From Nitriliruptoraceae bacterium (GTDB taxonomy: Bacteria > Actinomycetota > Nitriliruptoria > Nitriliruptorales > Nitriliruptoraceae), in NCBI GenBank assembly GCA_018401275.1, contig JAGYKW010000003.1:62001-126000 (forward strand): 64,000 bases of DNA, given 5' to 3'. Below the pieces are notes generated by a model. It saw only the letters and a list, made by a program, of their open reading frames with translations. It was not told the DNA's origin and made no database searches. Below are positions 55,651 to 63,755 of the stretch, in pieces. Positions within the stretch are counted from its first letter, which is position 1. Every line of letters starts with the position of its first letter. Position numbers and translations under genes: made by a program.

Positions 55651-56467
55651 GGCTGGTCGCAGCGAGCACGACGAAGAACCCGAGCACGCTGACCCCGGCG
55701 ATCGTCGCGGCGGTCGCCGTGGCCAGGTGGTAGCTCAGGAGCAGACCGACGAGCACGGCGAGCGACCCGAACCCGATCGCGGCGAGCATCACGACGGGCA
55801 CGCGGCGTGCGACGAGCACCGCCGTCGCGGGCGGCGCGATCAGGAACGCGAACACCAGCAGCGTCCCGACCGAGCGGAACGAGGTCACGACGACGACCGC
55901 GACGAGCGCGAGCATCACGATGTGCGCGAGTCCGGGGCGCATCCCGAGCGTCGCAGCCTTCGCACGGTCCGCGGTGAGCGCGAGGAACGGCCGGTAGGCG
56001 ACGACGCTGACGATGACGGTCACCACCGTCGCAGCGAGCAGCGTCCACAGCGCGTCGGTGCGCACCCCGAGCGGGTCGCCGAACAGGATGGTGGTGAGGT
56101 CGCCCGCGTACGCGCCACGTGCCGAGATGATGGCCACACCGAGCGCGAGCATCCCCACGAACAGCAGCCCGATCGCGGTGTCCTCGCCGATCCGACTGCG
56201 TGCGGTGACGAGCGAGATGCCGCCGACCATCACGGCCGCGCCGAATGCGGCACCGAGCAGCAGGTTCCCGCCCAGCAGGTAGGCGATCGCGATCCCGGGC
56301 AGGACCCCGTGGGCGAGCGCGTCGCCGATGAACGCAAGGCCGCGCATCACGACCCACGTCCCCACGAGCGAGCTCGCGATGACGGTCAGGAGCCCGGCAG
56401 CCAGTGCGTTGCGCATGAAGCCGTAGCGGAACGGTTCGAGGAGCAGGTCGGCCATGACCTCGACCAT
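55622..56467 (-). CDS. znuB: Metal ABC transporter permease (ZnuB family)
   Basis: A 281-residue permease with about eight helices, of the Mn/Zn/Fe ABC-3 family (FMRNALAAGLLTVIASSLVG, VVMRGLAFIGDALAHGVLPG, LLFVGMLALG). Start ATG 56467 has GGAG 6 nt upstream; ATGs at 56479 and 56443 are alternatives. The 3' end overlaps the regulator gene tail to tail. The ATPase is divergent at 56584, unlike the usual operon; a solute-binding ZnuA gene is missing from the window. Confidence 0.9.
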   Translation of the reverse strand: MVEVMADLLLEPFRYGFMRNALAAGLLTVIASSLVGTWVVMRGLAFIGDALAHGVLPGIAIAYLLGGNLLLGAAFGAAVMVGGISLVTARSRIGEDTAIGLLFVGMLALGVAIISARGAYAGDLTTILFGDPLGVRTDALWTLLAATVVTVIVSVVAYRPFLALTADRAKAATLGMRPGLAHIVMLALVAVVVVTSFRSVGTLLVFAFLIAPPATAVLVARRVPVVMLAAIGFGSLAVLVGLLLSYHLATATAATIAGVSVLGFFVVLAATSLSGSSRTAR

Positions 56468-56480
56468 GCGATGCTCCATC

Positions 56481-56522
56481 CCGTCGCGCTCGTGCCGTCG
56501 CGCTCGTGCCGTCGCGCTCGTG
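56481..56522 (+). repeat. Three perfect 14-bp tandem repeats
   Basis: CCGTCGCGCTCGTG occurs three times without change in the znuB-znuC divergent region. The 14-bp unit would break a reading frame, which argues that this segment is non-coding and that znuB starts downstream of it. Confidence 0.85.
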
Positions 56523-56542
56523 GTCACGAGCCTCCCCGCCGA

Positions 56543-56561
56543 TACTATGGGAATCGTTCCC
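56543..56561 (+). promoter_or_regulatory. znuC promoter -10 with candidate Zur operator
   Basis: TACTAT (56543-56548) is followed at once by the inverted repeat GGGAATCGTTCCC (56549-56561), which would cover the transcription start. TGGTCA at 56521-56526, 16 bp upstream, is a possible -35. A repressor site here could control znuC and possibly znuB. Confidence 0.5.
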
Positions 56562-56583
56562 GAAGATTCGCGACAGGCCCAGG

Positions 56584-57411
56584 ATGACCGAGCAGCGCAC
56601 GCCGGCCGCCGAGCTCGACTGCGTGTGCGTCCGCTACGGCTCCGTCGAGGCCCTCCACGACGTCACGTTGCGCATCCCTCGCGGCGTCTCGGTCGCCGTC
56701 ATCGGTCCCAACGGATCGGGCAAGTCCACGCTCCTCGGCGTGCTGTCCGGGCTCGTCCCCATCTCGAGCGGGTCGGCGCAGGTGCTCGGTGCGCCCGTCC
56801 CACCCCGCCACGGACGCGTCGCCCACGTGCTGCAGGAGACGCCCGTGCGGCCGGAGGTCGCGATGACCGTCGCAGAGACGATCCGTCTCGGGACCTACGC
56901 CGAGCTCGGCCTGCTCCGCCGCCAGTCCGCAGCCACCAAGGAGCGGATGCGCGCCGCCGTCGAGCGGCTCGACATCGCGGACCTGCTGCAGCGCCAGCTG
57001 CTCGAGCTCTCCGGCGGGCAGCGCCAGCGGGTGCTCATCGCGCAGGGACTCATCCAGGACGCGGAGCTGCTGCTGCTCGACGAGCCGGTCGCCGGACTCG
57101 ACGTCACCAGCCAGCGCATCATCCTCGACGTGATCGAGGCCGAGCGTGACCGCGGCCGCACCGTCATCACCACGACCCACGACATCGGCTCGGCGTCACG
57201 CGCCGATCTCGTCGTGCTCGTCGCGACCGACGTCATCGCGTCCGGACCGCCCGAGGACGTCCTGACCCCCGAGCATCTCGCGCGCGCGTTCGGCGGCCAC
57301 CTGCACGTGCTCGCCGACGGCACGCTCGTGATCGACGACCCGGCGCACCACGGCACCCCGACCGCACCACACGTCACGACGCTCGACCATCGCCACGCGC
57401 ACGACGAGTGA
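56584..57411 (+). CDS. znuC: Metal ABC transporter ATP-binding protein (ZnuC family)
   Basis: A 275-residue ATPase. Walker A GPNGSGKST, signature ELSGGQRQRV, Walker B LLLLDEPVAGLD and the switch His (TTHDIGSA) are intact. The C-terminus is His-rich (GHLHVL, HHGT, HRHAHDE), which may bind the transported metal. ATG 56584; the ribosome binding site is weak (AGG). A longer open frame from 56506 is not used because it would cross the promoter. Confidence 0.92.
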   Translation: MTEQRTPAAELDCVCVRYGSVEALHDVTLRIPRGVSVAVIGPNGSGKSTLLGVLSGLVPISSGSAQVLGAPVPPRHGRVAHVLQETPVRPEVAMTVAETIRLGTYAELGLLRRQSAATKERMRAAVERLDIADLLQRQLLELSGGQRQRVLIAQGLIQDAELLLLDEPVAGLDVTSQRIILDVIEAERDRGRTVITTTHDIGSASRADLVVLVATDVIASGPPEDVLTPEHLARAFGGHLHVLADGTLVIDDPAHHGTPTAPHVTTLDHRHAHDE

Positions 57412-57435
57412 GCGGCTCACGCGGTCAGCGGCCGC

Positions 57436-57461
57436 GGTCAGCGGGCCAGGTCAGCGGGCCA
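57436..57461 (-). repeat. 13-bp direct repeat at the xthA 3' end
   Basis: GGTCAGCGGGCCA occurs twice in succession, with a 9-bp partial copy at 57423. The second copy contains the xthA stop codon, so the end of the gene appears duplicated into the 39-bp intergenic gap. Confidence 0.75.
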
Positions 57462-58230
57462 GGTCGACGACGAGCGGCGCATGGTCGGACGGCTTGTCCC
57501 CGGCCTCGTTGTTGCGGCGGGCCGTGCGGTCGACGGTCACCGACGTCACGCCGAGCCCTGCGACGTACGCGAGGTCGATGCGCAGCCCGTGACCGCGGTG
57601 GAACGCGCCCCCGCGGTAGTCCCACCAGGTGAACGCCTCGCCGTCGGGCAGCACCGCCCGCTGCGCATCGACCATGCCGAGCGCGACGATCGCTGCGAGC
57701 CCCGCCCGCTCCGGGGCCGTCACGTGCGTCGAACCCTCGGGGAACGCGGCCATGTCCCACACGTCCCGGTCCTCCGGCGCGACGTTGAAGTCGCCGGCGA
57801 CCACGGTCGGCCCGTCGGCGCACAGCACCGCAAGCCGGTCGCGCATCGCGGCGAGGAAGTCCAGCTTGCGCGGGTACCACTCGCTGACGACCTCACGCCC
57901 GTTGGGGACGTAGACCGACGCGACGCGCACGCCGTCCACCGTCGCCTCGATCCAGCGCGCCTCCTCCGGGACGGGCCCACCGGGGAGGTCACGGACCACG
58001 TCGGTCACCTCGAGCCCGTCGCGCACGAGCAGCGCGACACCGTTCCAGCGCCCCTCGGAGGCCTCGACGGCCGAGTAGCCGACCTCGGCGAGCGCAGCGT
58101 GCGGGAACGCGTCAGCAGCGAGCTTCGTCTCCTGCAGGCACACGACGTCCGGCGCATGCGCCTCGAGGACCTCGGGCACGCGCGGCCAGCGGGCCTTGAG
58201 CGAGTTGACGTTCCACGTGATGAGGCGCAT
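57451..58230 (-). CDS. xthA: Exodeoxyribonuclease III
   Basis: A 259-residue AP endonuclease/3' exonuclease of the EEP fold for base-excision repair. All signature boxes are present: ITWNVNSLKAR, VVCLQETK (metal Glu), VYVPNG, VVAGDFNVAPED (Asp and Asn), TWWDYRGG, RIDLAYV and SDHAPLVVDL with the catalytic Asp-His. ATG 58230 lies 6 nt after a minus-strand TAGCGT (58237-58242), so the message may be leaderless; that -10 is part of a palindrome shared with the divergent transporter. Confidence 0.95.
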   Translation of the reverse strand: MRLITWNVNSLKARWPRVPEVLEAHAPDVVCLQETKLAADAFPHAALAEVGYSAVEASEGRWNGVALLVRDGLEVTDVVRDLPGGPVPEEARWIEATVDGVRVASVYVPNGREVVSEWYPRKLDFLAAMRDRLAVLCADGPTVVAGDFNVAPEDRDVWDMAAFPEGSTHVTAPERAGLAAIVALGMVDAQRAVLPDGEAFTWWDYRGGAFHRGHGLRIDLAYVAGLGVTSVTVDRTARRNNEAGDKPSDHAPLVVDLAR

Positions 58231-58236
58231 GCCTCC

Positions 58237-58263
58237 GACGCTAGCCGCAGCGCGGCTAGCGTC
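58237..58263. promoter_or_regulatory. 27-bp perfect inverted repeat in the xthA-MFS divergent promoter
   Basis: Arms GACGCTAGCCGC (58237-58248) and GCGGCTAGCGTC (58252-58263) around AGC. Each arm end provides a TAGCGT -10 for the gene it faces, so a dimeric regulator bound here would touch both promoters. Confidence 0.6.
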
Positions 58264-58323
58264 CGACGTGCACCGACCCCGAGAGGATCTGATGCGGCCG
58301 TGATGCGGCGAGACGCGGCGTGA
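58257..58323 (+). promoter_or_regulatory. MFS-gene promoter and leader with two tiny coupled ORFs
   Basis: TAGCGT (58257-58262) predicts a start at about 58268, exactly at a GTG opening an 11-codon ORF (stop 58301-58303). That stop overlaps a GTG (58300) opening a 7-codon ORF whose stop (58321-58323) overlaps the MFS GTG 58320. No ribosome binding site precedes the MFS gene, so ribosomes may reach it by repeated GTGA coupling. Confidence 0.4.
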
Positions 58324-59582
58324 AGCGTGAGCTGCGCAGGCCGGGCTGGCTGACCACGCCCATCCTCGCCGTCTCCGGCCTGTCCATCGGCTCGGGGATC
58401 GCGCAGTTCGGGGTGACGGCCGTCATCGGCGATGTCGCGGGCGCCTTCGGCGAGGTCGGCAACGGCACCGACCTGACGTCCCAGATCGGGCTGCCCGCGA
58501 CCACCGTCGGGCTCGCGCTCGCGCTGATCCGACTCACCTCGCTCGCTGCCCTGCCCGTCGCCGCGATCGCGGACCGACGCGGGCGGCAGCGGGTGCTCGT
58601 CGCGCTGTCGGTCATCGGGCTCGGGCTGACCGTGTTCGCCGCGCTCGCCCCCAGCTTCTGGTGGTACGTCGCGCTCGTCGCGCTCGCCCGACCGGCACTG
58701 TCCGGGGTGAACGCGGTCGCCGGCGTCGTCGCGAGCGAGGAGACGCGCACCAAGGACCGCTCGGCGGCGATCGCGCTCGTGACCGCCGCCTACGGGCTGG
58801 GCGCCGGACTGATCGTCGTCGGGCGGGCGGCTGCGGGGACGTTCGCGACCTTCCGTGTCGTGACGGCCGCGGCGATCGTGCCGCTGCTGCTGATGCCGCT
58901 GATCGTGCGCGGCACCCGGGAGCCACGCATCGCGCGCGGGCATCTGCGCGAGCACGGCATCCCCGGCGCGGTGCCGCGCGAGTACGTGCGCAGCGTCGCG
59001 GTGCTGAGCGTGCTGAGCGGCCTGATCGCGCTGGCCACCGGGCCCGCGTTCTCCTACCTGTTCGTGTACGGCGAGCGCGTCCTCGGCGTCGCGCCGGGTC
59101 TGCTCGCGCTGCTCGTCGTGCTCGCAGGGCCGGCCGGTCTCGTCGGCATCCTGCTCGGCCGGGCCGCCGCGGACCGGATCGGACGCAACGTCGCGGCCGG
59201 CGTCGCCATGGCCGGCACCGGCGCGGCGGTCGCGTGGGCCTACGGCGGGACGACCTACCAGCTCGCGGTCGGCTACCTGCTGGCGATCGCCTCGTCGAGC
59301 GCGTTCGCGCCACCGACCGGTGCTCTGGGCGCGGAGCTCGTCCCGACACGGATCCGCGCGACGCTCGCCGGCTGGATCACGTTCGCCGGGGTGCTCGGTG
59401 CCGTGATCGGCATCGCCGGCTTCGGCATCCTCGCGGACGCGACGGGCGGCTTCGACCGTGCCGCCCGCACGATCGGGATCGTCACCGCGATCACGTCCAT
59501 CGGGTTCCTGCTCCTGCCCGAGACGCGCGACGTCGAGCTCGAGGACCTCGAGGACCCGGCCAGCGAGGACCCGGCCACCTGA
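58320..59582 (+). CDS. Major facilitator superfamily transporter
   Basis: A 420-residue protein with about twelve hydrophobic helices and the MFS loop 2-3 motif ADRRGRQRVLV, a weaker copy in the second half (AADRIGRNVAAG), and an acidic C-terminal tail. The GTRE and PTRIRAT segments are typical of drug or sugar/organic-acid exporters, but no substrate can be named. GTG 58320 overlaps the stop of a tiny leader ORF. It is divergent from xthA and converges on mfd (28-bp gap). Confidence 0.85.
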   Translation: MKRELRRPGWLTTPILAVSGLSIGSGIAQFGVTAVIGDVAGAFGEVGNGTDLTSQIGLPATTVGLALALIRLTSLAALPVAAIADRRGRQRVLVALSVIGLGLTVFAALAPSFWWYVALVALARPALSGVNAVAGVVASEETRTKDRSAAIALVTAAYGLGAGLIVVGRAAAGTFATFRVVTAAAIVPLLLMPLIVRGTREPRIARGHLREHGIPGAVPREYVRSVAVLSVLSGLIALATGPAFSYLFVYGERVLGVAPGLLALLVVLAGPAGLVGILLGRAAADRIGRNVAAGVAMAGTGAAVAWAYGGTTYQLAVGYLLAIASSSAFAPPTGALGAELVPTRIRATLAGWITFAGVLGAVIGIAGFGILADATGGFDRAARTIGIVTAITSIGFLLLPETRDVELEDLEDPASEDPAT

Positions 59583-59610
59583 ACGGTCCGGCTCAGCGGC
59601 CCGACGGGGC

Positions 59611-62600
59611 TCAGCCGCGCCTGCGGGGCGGCGGGAGCAGCTCGACGAGGGTGGCCGACGCCCAGGCGATGAGATCGGTCGGTCGCGGTCTCGGGAGCGG
59701 GATCGTCAGCAGGTGCGACGCCGGACGCAGCTCGGCCCCGGGGTGGAGCCGCTGGAGGCGCACCTGCGCCGACTCGGGCAGCTCGACCGGCTGGACGCGC
59801 AGGCGGTCCCCGCGCGCGACGACCAGCTCCTCGATGCCCCACCGGGCGAGCAGCACCTTGAGCGCGGCCAGCGCGGTCAGACGGCCCGCGGGCTCCGGCA
59901 GCGGACCGAACCGGTCGAGCAGCTCCGCCTCGAGCGCGCGCACACCGTCCGCGTCGCGCACCGCGGCGAGCCGGCGGTACAGGTCGAGACGCGTGTCGCT
60001 GTCAGCCACGTAGTCCTGCGGCAGGTGCGCGTCGACGGGCAGCTCGACTCGGATCTCCTGCTCGACGGGGATCGGTTCGCCGCCCAGGCGGGCGAGCTCC
60101 TCCTTGAGCAGCTGCGTGTACGCGTCGAAGCCGATGGCCGCGACCTGGCCGGACTGCTCGGCGCCGATGACCGCACCCGCACCGCGCAGCTCGAGGTCGC
60201 GCATCGCGATGGCGAGTCCGGACCCCAGCCGGCTGCGCTCGGCGATCGTCGCGAGCCGCTCGTGCGCCTGCTCCGTCATCGAGGCGTCGGGCGGGAACAG
60301 CAGGTAGGCGTAGCCGCGTTCGCTGGAGCGTCCGACGCGACCACGCAGCTGGTGCATCTGCCCGAGCCCGAGCAGGTCCGCACGTTCGACGATGAGCGTG
60401 TTCGCGTTGGGGATGTCGAGCCCGGACTCGATGATGGTGGTGCAGACGAGCACGTCGATGTCACGCTCCCAGAAGCGCAGCATGACCTTCTCGAGCGACC
60501 GCTCGTCCATCTGCCCGTGCGCGACCCCGACGCGGGCGTCGGGCACGAGCCGCAGGATGCCGTCCGCCGCCTCGTCGATCGTGTCGACCTGGTTGTGCAC
60601 GTAGAAGACCTGGCCGTCGCGCAGGAGCTCGCGCCGGATGGCCAGCTCGATCTGGCGCTCCTCGAAGGGCTGCACGATGGTGACGACGGGCTGACGGTCC
60701 TCCGGCGGCGTCTCGATGACGGAGAGGTCGCGGATCCCTGACAGGGCCATCTCGAGCGTGCGCGGGATCGGTGTCGCCGACATCGTCAGCACGTCGACCG
60801 CGGCGCGCAGGTGCTTGAGCCGCTCCTTGTGCGCGACGCCGAAGCGCTGCTCCTCGTCGACGATGACGAGGCCGAGGTCGTGGAAGCGCACCGACGGGGC
60901 CAGCAGCGCGTGGGTGCCGATGACGATGTCGATGGTCCCGTCGGCGACCCCGTCGAGCACGGCCCGACGCTCGACGTCGGGGACGAAGCGGCTGACCACC
61001 CCGATGCGCACCGGGAAGCCGGAGAAGCGCTCGCGGAACGTCTCCGCATGCTGCTGCGCGAGGATCGTCGTGGGCACGAGCACGGCGACCTGCGCACCGT
61101 CGAACACGGCCTTGCCGGCCGCGCGCACCGCGACCTCGGTCTTGCCGAACCCGACGTCGCCGGCGAGCAGGCGGTCCATGGGGAGCGGCGCCTCCATGTC
61201 GCGCTTGATCTCCTCGACGACGGTCAGCTGGTCGACGGTCTCCACGTGCTGGAACGCGTCCTCGAGCTCCCTCTGCAGCTCGCCGTCCGGAGCGGCCGCG
61301 CGGCCCGGTGCGTGCAGGCGCGCCGTGTACAGCCGCACCAGGTCCGCCGCGAGCTCGGCCGCCGCCCCGCGCGCCTTGCTGCGTGCGCGCTCCCACTGCG
61401 CGCCGCCGAGGCGCATGACGGTGGGCTCGTCGCCGCCGCGGTAACGGGTGAGCGCGTCGACCTGGTCCGACGGCACGAACAGCGTGTCGCCACCGTGGTA
61501 CTCGACGACGACGTAGTCACGCTTGACGCTGCGGCCGTCGAGGCCCTCCGATGCGCGGGTGACCATCCCGCGGAAGATCCCGACGCCATGCGTGCGGTGC
61601 ACGACCGCGTCACCGTCGGACAGCGAGACGACCGCATCGGCCGCACGCATGCGCGTCCCGAGGCGACGGCTCGCGCGGCGGCGGCGCGGACCGAACACGT
61701 CCGTCGTCGCGAGCAGCGCGACACCGAGCGATGGCGCGTCGAACCCGGCGGGCAGGCGCGACACGACGACCTCGACGCGCGCACCCTGAGGCCGCGCCGG
61801 CAGCGCATCGAGCGCGTCGGCGGCGACCCCGTGCTCGCGCAGCACGTCGACGACGCGCCGCGCAGGGCCGTCGGCGTCGACGCTGACGACGACGCGTCTC
61901 CCGTCGGCGAGCAGCGCACGCACCCGGGTCGCGAGCGCGTCCACGTCGCCGCGCAGCGAGTCCCACGGTGCGACGTCGAGCGTCTCGTCCCCGGCGCTCG
62001 CGAACGGGCCGACGCGCCAGACCGCTCCCCCGCGCTGTGCGACGGTGCGCGTGAGCTCGTCGGGCTGCGCGAACGACACGGTCGCACGCTCGCCCCCCAG
62101 CTGCCACGTCACCTCGGCCAGCCCCTCGGCCTCGGCGAGGATGGTGCGTGCGCGCTCGTCGCAGCGCACGGGATCGACCAGCAGCAGGCCGGCACCGGCC
62201 GGCATCAGCCCGGCGAGCAGCGTGGCGTCACCGCGCAGCGCGAGCGCGAGCGACTCCGCGCCCTCGACGGTGCGTCCCTCAGCCAGCGCGATGAGCGCCT
62301 CGGTGTGCGCCGGCGCGTCAGCGACAGCGGCGCGAGCGAGCGCGACGAGCTCCGCGTCGGCGACGAGCTCGCGCGCAGGATCGATGCGGACGCGGTCGAC
62401 CGGCCCGAGGGAGCGCTGGTCCCCGACTCCGAAGGCCCGCAGGCCGTCGATCTCGTCCCCGAACCATTCGATGCGCACCGCGAGCTCGGCGGCCGCCGGG
62501 AACACGTCGAGGATCCCGCCGCGGACCGCGAACTGGCCGCGCGACTCGACGTGGGGCAGTCGTTCGTAGCCGAGCGCCACGAGCTGCTCGACGACACGGT

Positions 62601-63111
62601 CGAGCACGGCCGGTCCGAGCGCGAGCTCGAGCGGACGACGCTGCGCGACCCGCGGGTCCATCGGCTGCAGGGCCGCACGGACCGGTGCGACGACGGCGAG
62701 CAGCGGCTCGTCGTGCGCTTCGGGGTGGGCGAGACGGTCCACGACGGCCAGGCGTCGCCCGACGGTCGCGGGCTGGGGCGAGAGCCGCTCACTGGGCAGC
62801 GTCCCCCAGGCGGGGAAGACCTCGACGCGTCCCTCGCCGAGCACGGCGGAGAGCGCGTCGGCCATCGCGCGCGCGTCCGCACTGCGCGGGGTCACGACGA
62901 GCAGCGGCCGTGCCCGCTCGGCGAGCAGCGCAGCGACGATCGGGTGCGCGACGTGCGGCGCGACGAGGGCCTCGTCGATCCCGACGGCGTCCCACTCGGC
63001 ACGCGCCGGACGCAGCACGGCCGCGAGCGGACCGACCGCGAGGCCCGGGTCGAGGACGTCGTCGACGTCCGCCGGCGGCCGGGCCGCGGCCGGACGGTCC
63101 GCGCCGCTCAC
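59611..63111 (-). CDS. mfd: Transcription-repair coupling factor Mfd
   Basis: A 1166-residue SF2 translocase that removes stalled RNA polymerase and recruits UvrA. Order: UvrB-like N-terminal domains (to about 420; RSADARAMADAL, ESRGQFAVRGGILDVFP), RNA-polymerase-interacting domain (GDAVVHRTHGVGIF, DYVVVEYHGGDTLFVP), motor with Walker A LAGDVGFGKTEVA, DEEQRFGV, SATPIPRTLEMA, and the TRCF C-terminal domain. GTG 63111 overlaps the DUF4191 stop (GTGA). Length is normal for Actinobacteria. Confidence 0.97.
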   Translation of the reverse strand: MSGADRPAAARPPADVDDVLDPGLAVGPLAAVLRPARAEWDAVGIDEALVAPHVAHPIVAALLAERARPLLVVTPRSADARAMADALSAVLGEGRVEVFPAWGTLPSERLSPQPATVGRRLAVVDRLAHPEAHDEPLLAVVAPVRAALQPMDPRVAQRRPLELALGPAVLDRVVEQLVALGYERLPHVESRGQFAVRGGILDVFPAAAELAVRIEWFGDEIDGLRAFGVGDQRSLGPVDRVRIDPARELVADAELVALARAAVADAPAHTEALIALAEGRTVEGAESLALALRGDATLLAGLMPAGAGLLLVDPVRCDERARTILAEAEGLAEVTWQLGGERATVSFAQPDELTRTVAQRGGAVWRVGPFASAGDETLDVAPWDSLRGDVDALATRVRALLADGRRVVVSVDADGPARRVVDVLREHGVAADALDALPARPQGARVEVVVSRLPAGFDAPSLGVALLATTDVFGPRRRRASRRLGTRMRAADAVVSLSDGDAVVHRTHGVGIFRGMVTRASEGLDGRSVKRDYVVVEYHGGDTLFVPSDQVDALTRYRGGDEPTVMRLGGAQWERARSKARGAAAELAADLVRLYTARLHAPGRAAAPDGELQRELEDAFQHVETVDQLTVVEEIKRDMEAPLPMDRLLAGDVGFGKTEVAVRAAGKAVFDGAQVAVLVPTTILAQQHAETFRERFSGFPVRIGVVSRFVPDVERRAVLDGVADGTIDIVIGTHALLAPSVRFHDLGLVIVDEEQRFGVAHKERLKHLRAAVDVLTMSATPIPRTLEMALSGIRDLSVIETPPEDRQPVVTIVQPFEERQIELAIRRELLRDGQVFYVHNQVDTIDEAADGILRLVPDARVGVAHGQMDERSLEKVMLRFWERDIDVLVCTTIIESGLDIPNANTLIVERADLLGLGQMHQLRGRVGRSSERGYAYLLFPPDASMTEQAHERLATIAERSRLGSGLAIAMRDLELRGAGAVIGAEQSGQVAAIGFDAYTQLLKEELARLGGEPIPVEQEIRVELPVDAHLPQDYVADSDTRLDLYRRLAAVRDADGVRALEAELLDRFGPLPEPAGRLTALAALKVLLARWGIEELVVARGDRLRVQPVELPESAQVRLQRLHPGAELRPASHLLTIPLPRPRPTDLIAWASATLVELLPPPRRRG

Positions 63112-63755
63112 CTCGACTTGGGGCGACCCCGCCGCACCGCGGTCGGGTCGATGCCGCCCGGGATGGGCAGCGCACGGGTCAGCGGCTTGAGGCGACGCTC
63201 GAGCTTCGCCACGTCCTTGCGGCGCAGCTTCGCGGGCAGCTTGGTGACCCGCGCCTGCAGCTTCGCGAGCGGCACCAGGTCCTCACCGTCACCGACGACG
63301 AGCGTGTGGATCGGGACGTCGCCCACGGCGCGCGACAGGCGCTTGCGCTCCTGGGCGAGCAGGCCCTTCACGCGCTGCGCCGCACCCTCACCGACGAGCA
63401 CGACGCCGGGCCGTCCGACGACCCGGTGCACGAGGTCCTGCTTGCCGTTCATGGCGACGGCGGGCGTCACGAACCATGCACCGCGCATCTGCTGGAGGAC
63501 GGCCGCCGCCGCACCGAGCTGTCCCTCGATCGCGCCGTACATCGCGCGCCGGGCTCGGATGTTGAAGACGATGAGCGCCGCGAGGACACCCGTCAGCAGC
63601 GCCATCGGGACGATGGCCCACAGCGACAGCAGGAACCCGACGCCACCGCCCAGCGCGAGCCCGCCGGCGGCGGCGAGGATGATCCAACCGGCCGCCTTCG
63701 GGTCCAGCGTGCGGAGCTGACGCCAGACCTCGGCCAGGTTCCGGAACCTCTCCAT
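63108..63755 (-). CDS. DUF4191 membrane protein
   Basis: A 215-residue actinobacterial protein: two adjacent transmembrane helices (about 22-66), then a cytoplasmic domain with GAWFVTPAVAMNGKQDLVHR, GRPGVVLVGEGA and a basic C-terminal tail. It matches the DUF4191 family, often annotated only as a membrane protein. ATG 63755 overlaps the upstream pth stop by one base (TGATG). Function unknown; coupling to mfd is notable but may only reflect gene packing. Confidence 0.85.
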   Translation of the reverse strand: MERFRNLAEVWRQLRTLDPKAAGWIILAAAGGLALGGGVGFLLSLWAIVPMALLTGVLAALIVFNIRARRAMYGAIEGQLGAAAAVLQQMRGAWFVTPAVAMNGKQDLVHRVVGRPGVVLVGEGAAQRVKGLLAQERKRLSRAVGDVPIHTLVVGDGEDLVPLAKLQARVTKLPAKLRRKDVAKLERRLKPLTRALPIPGGIDPTAVRRGRPKSR

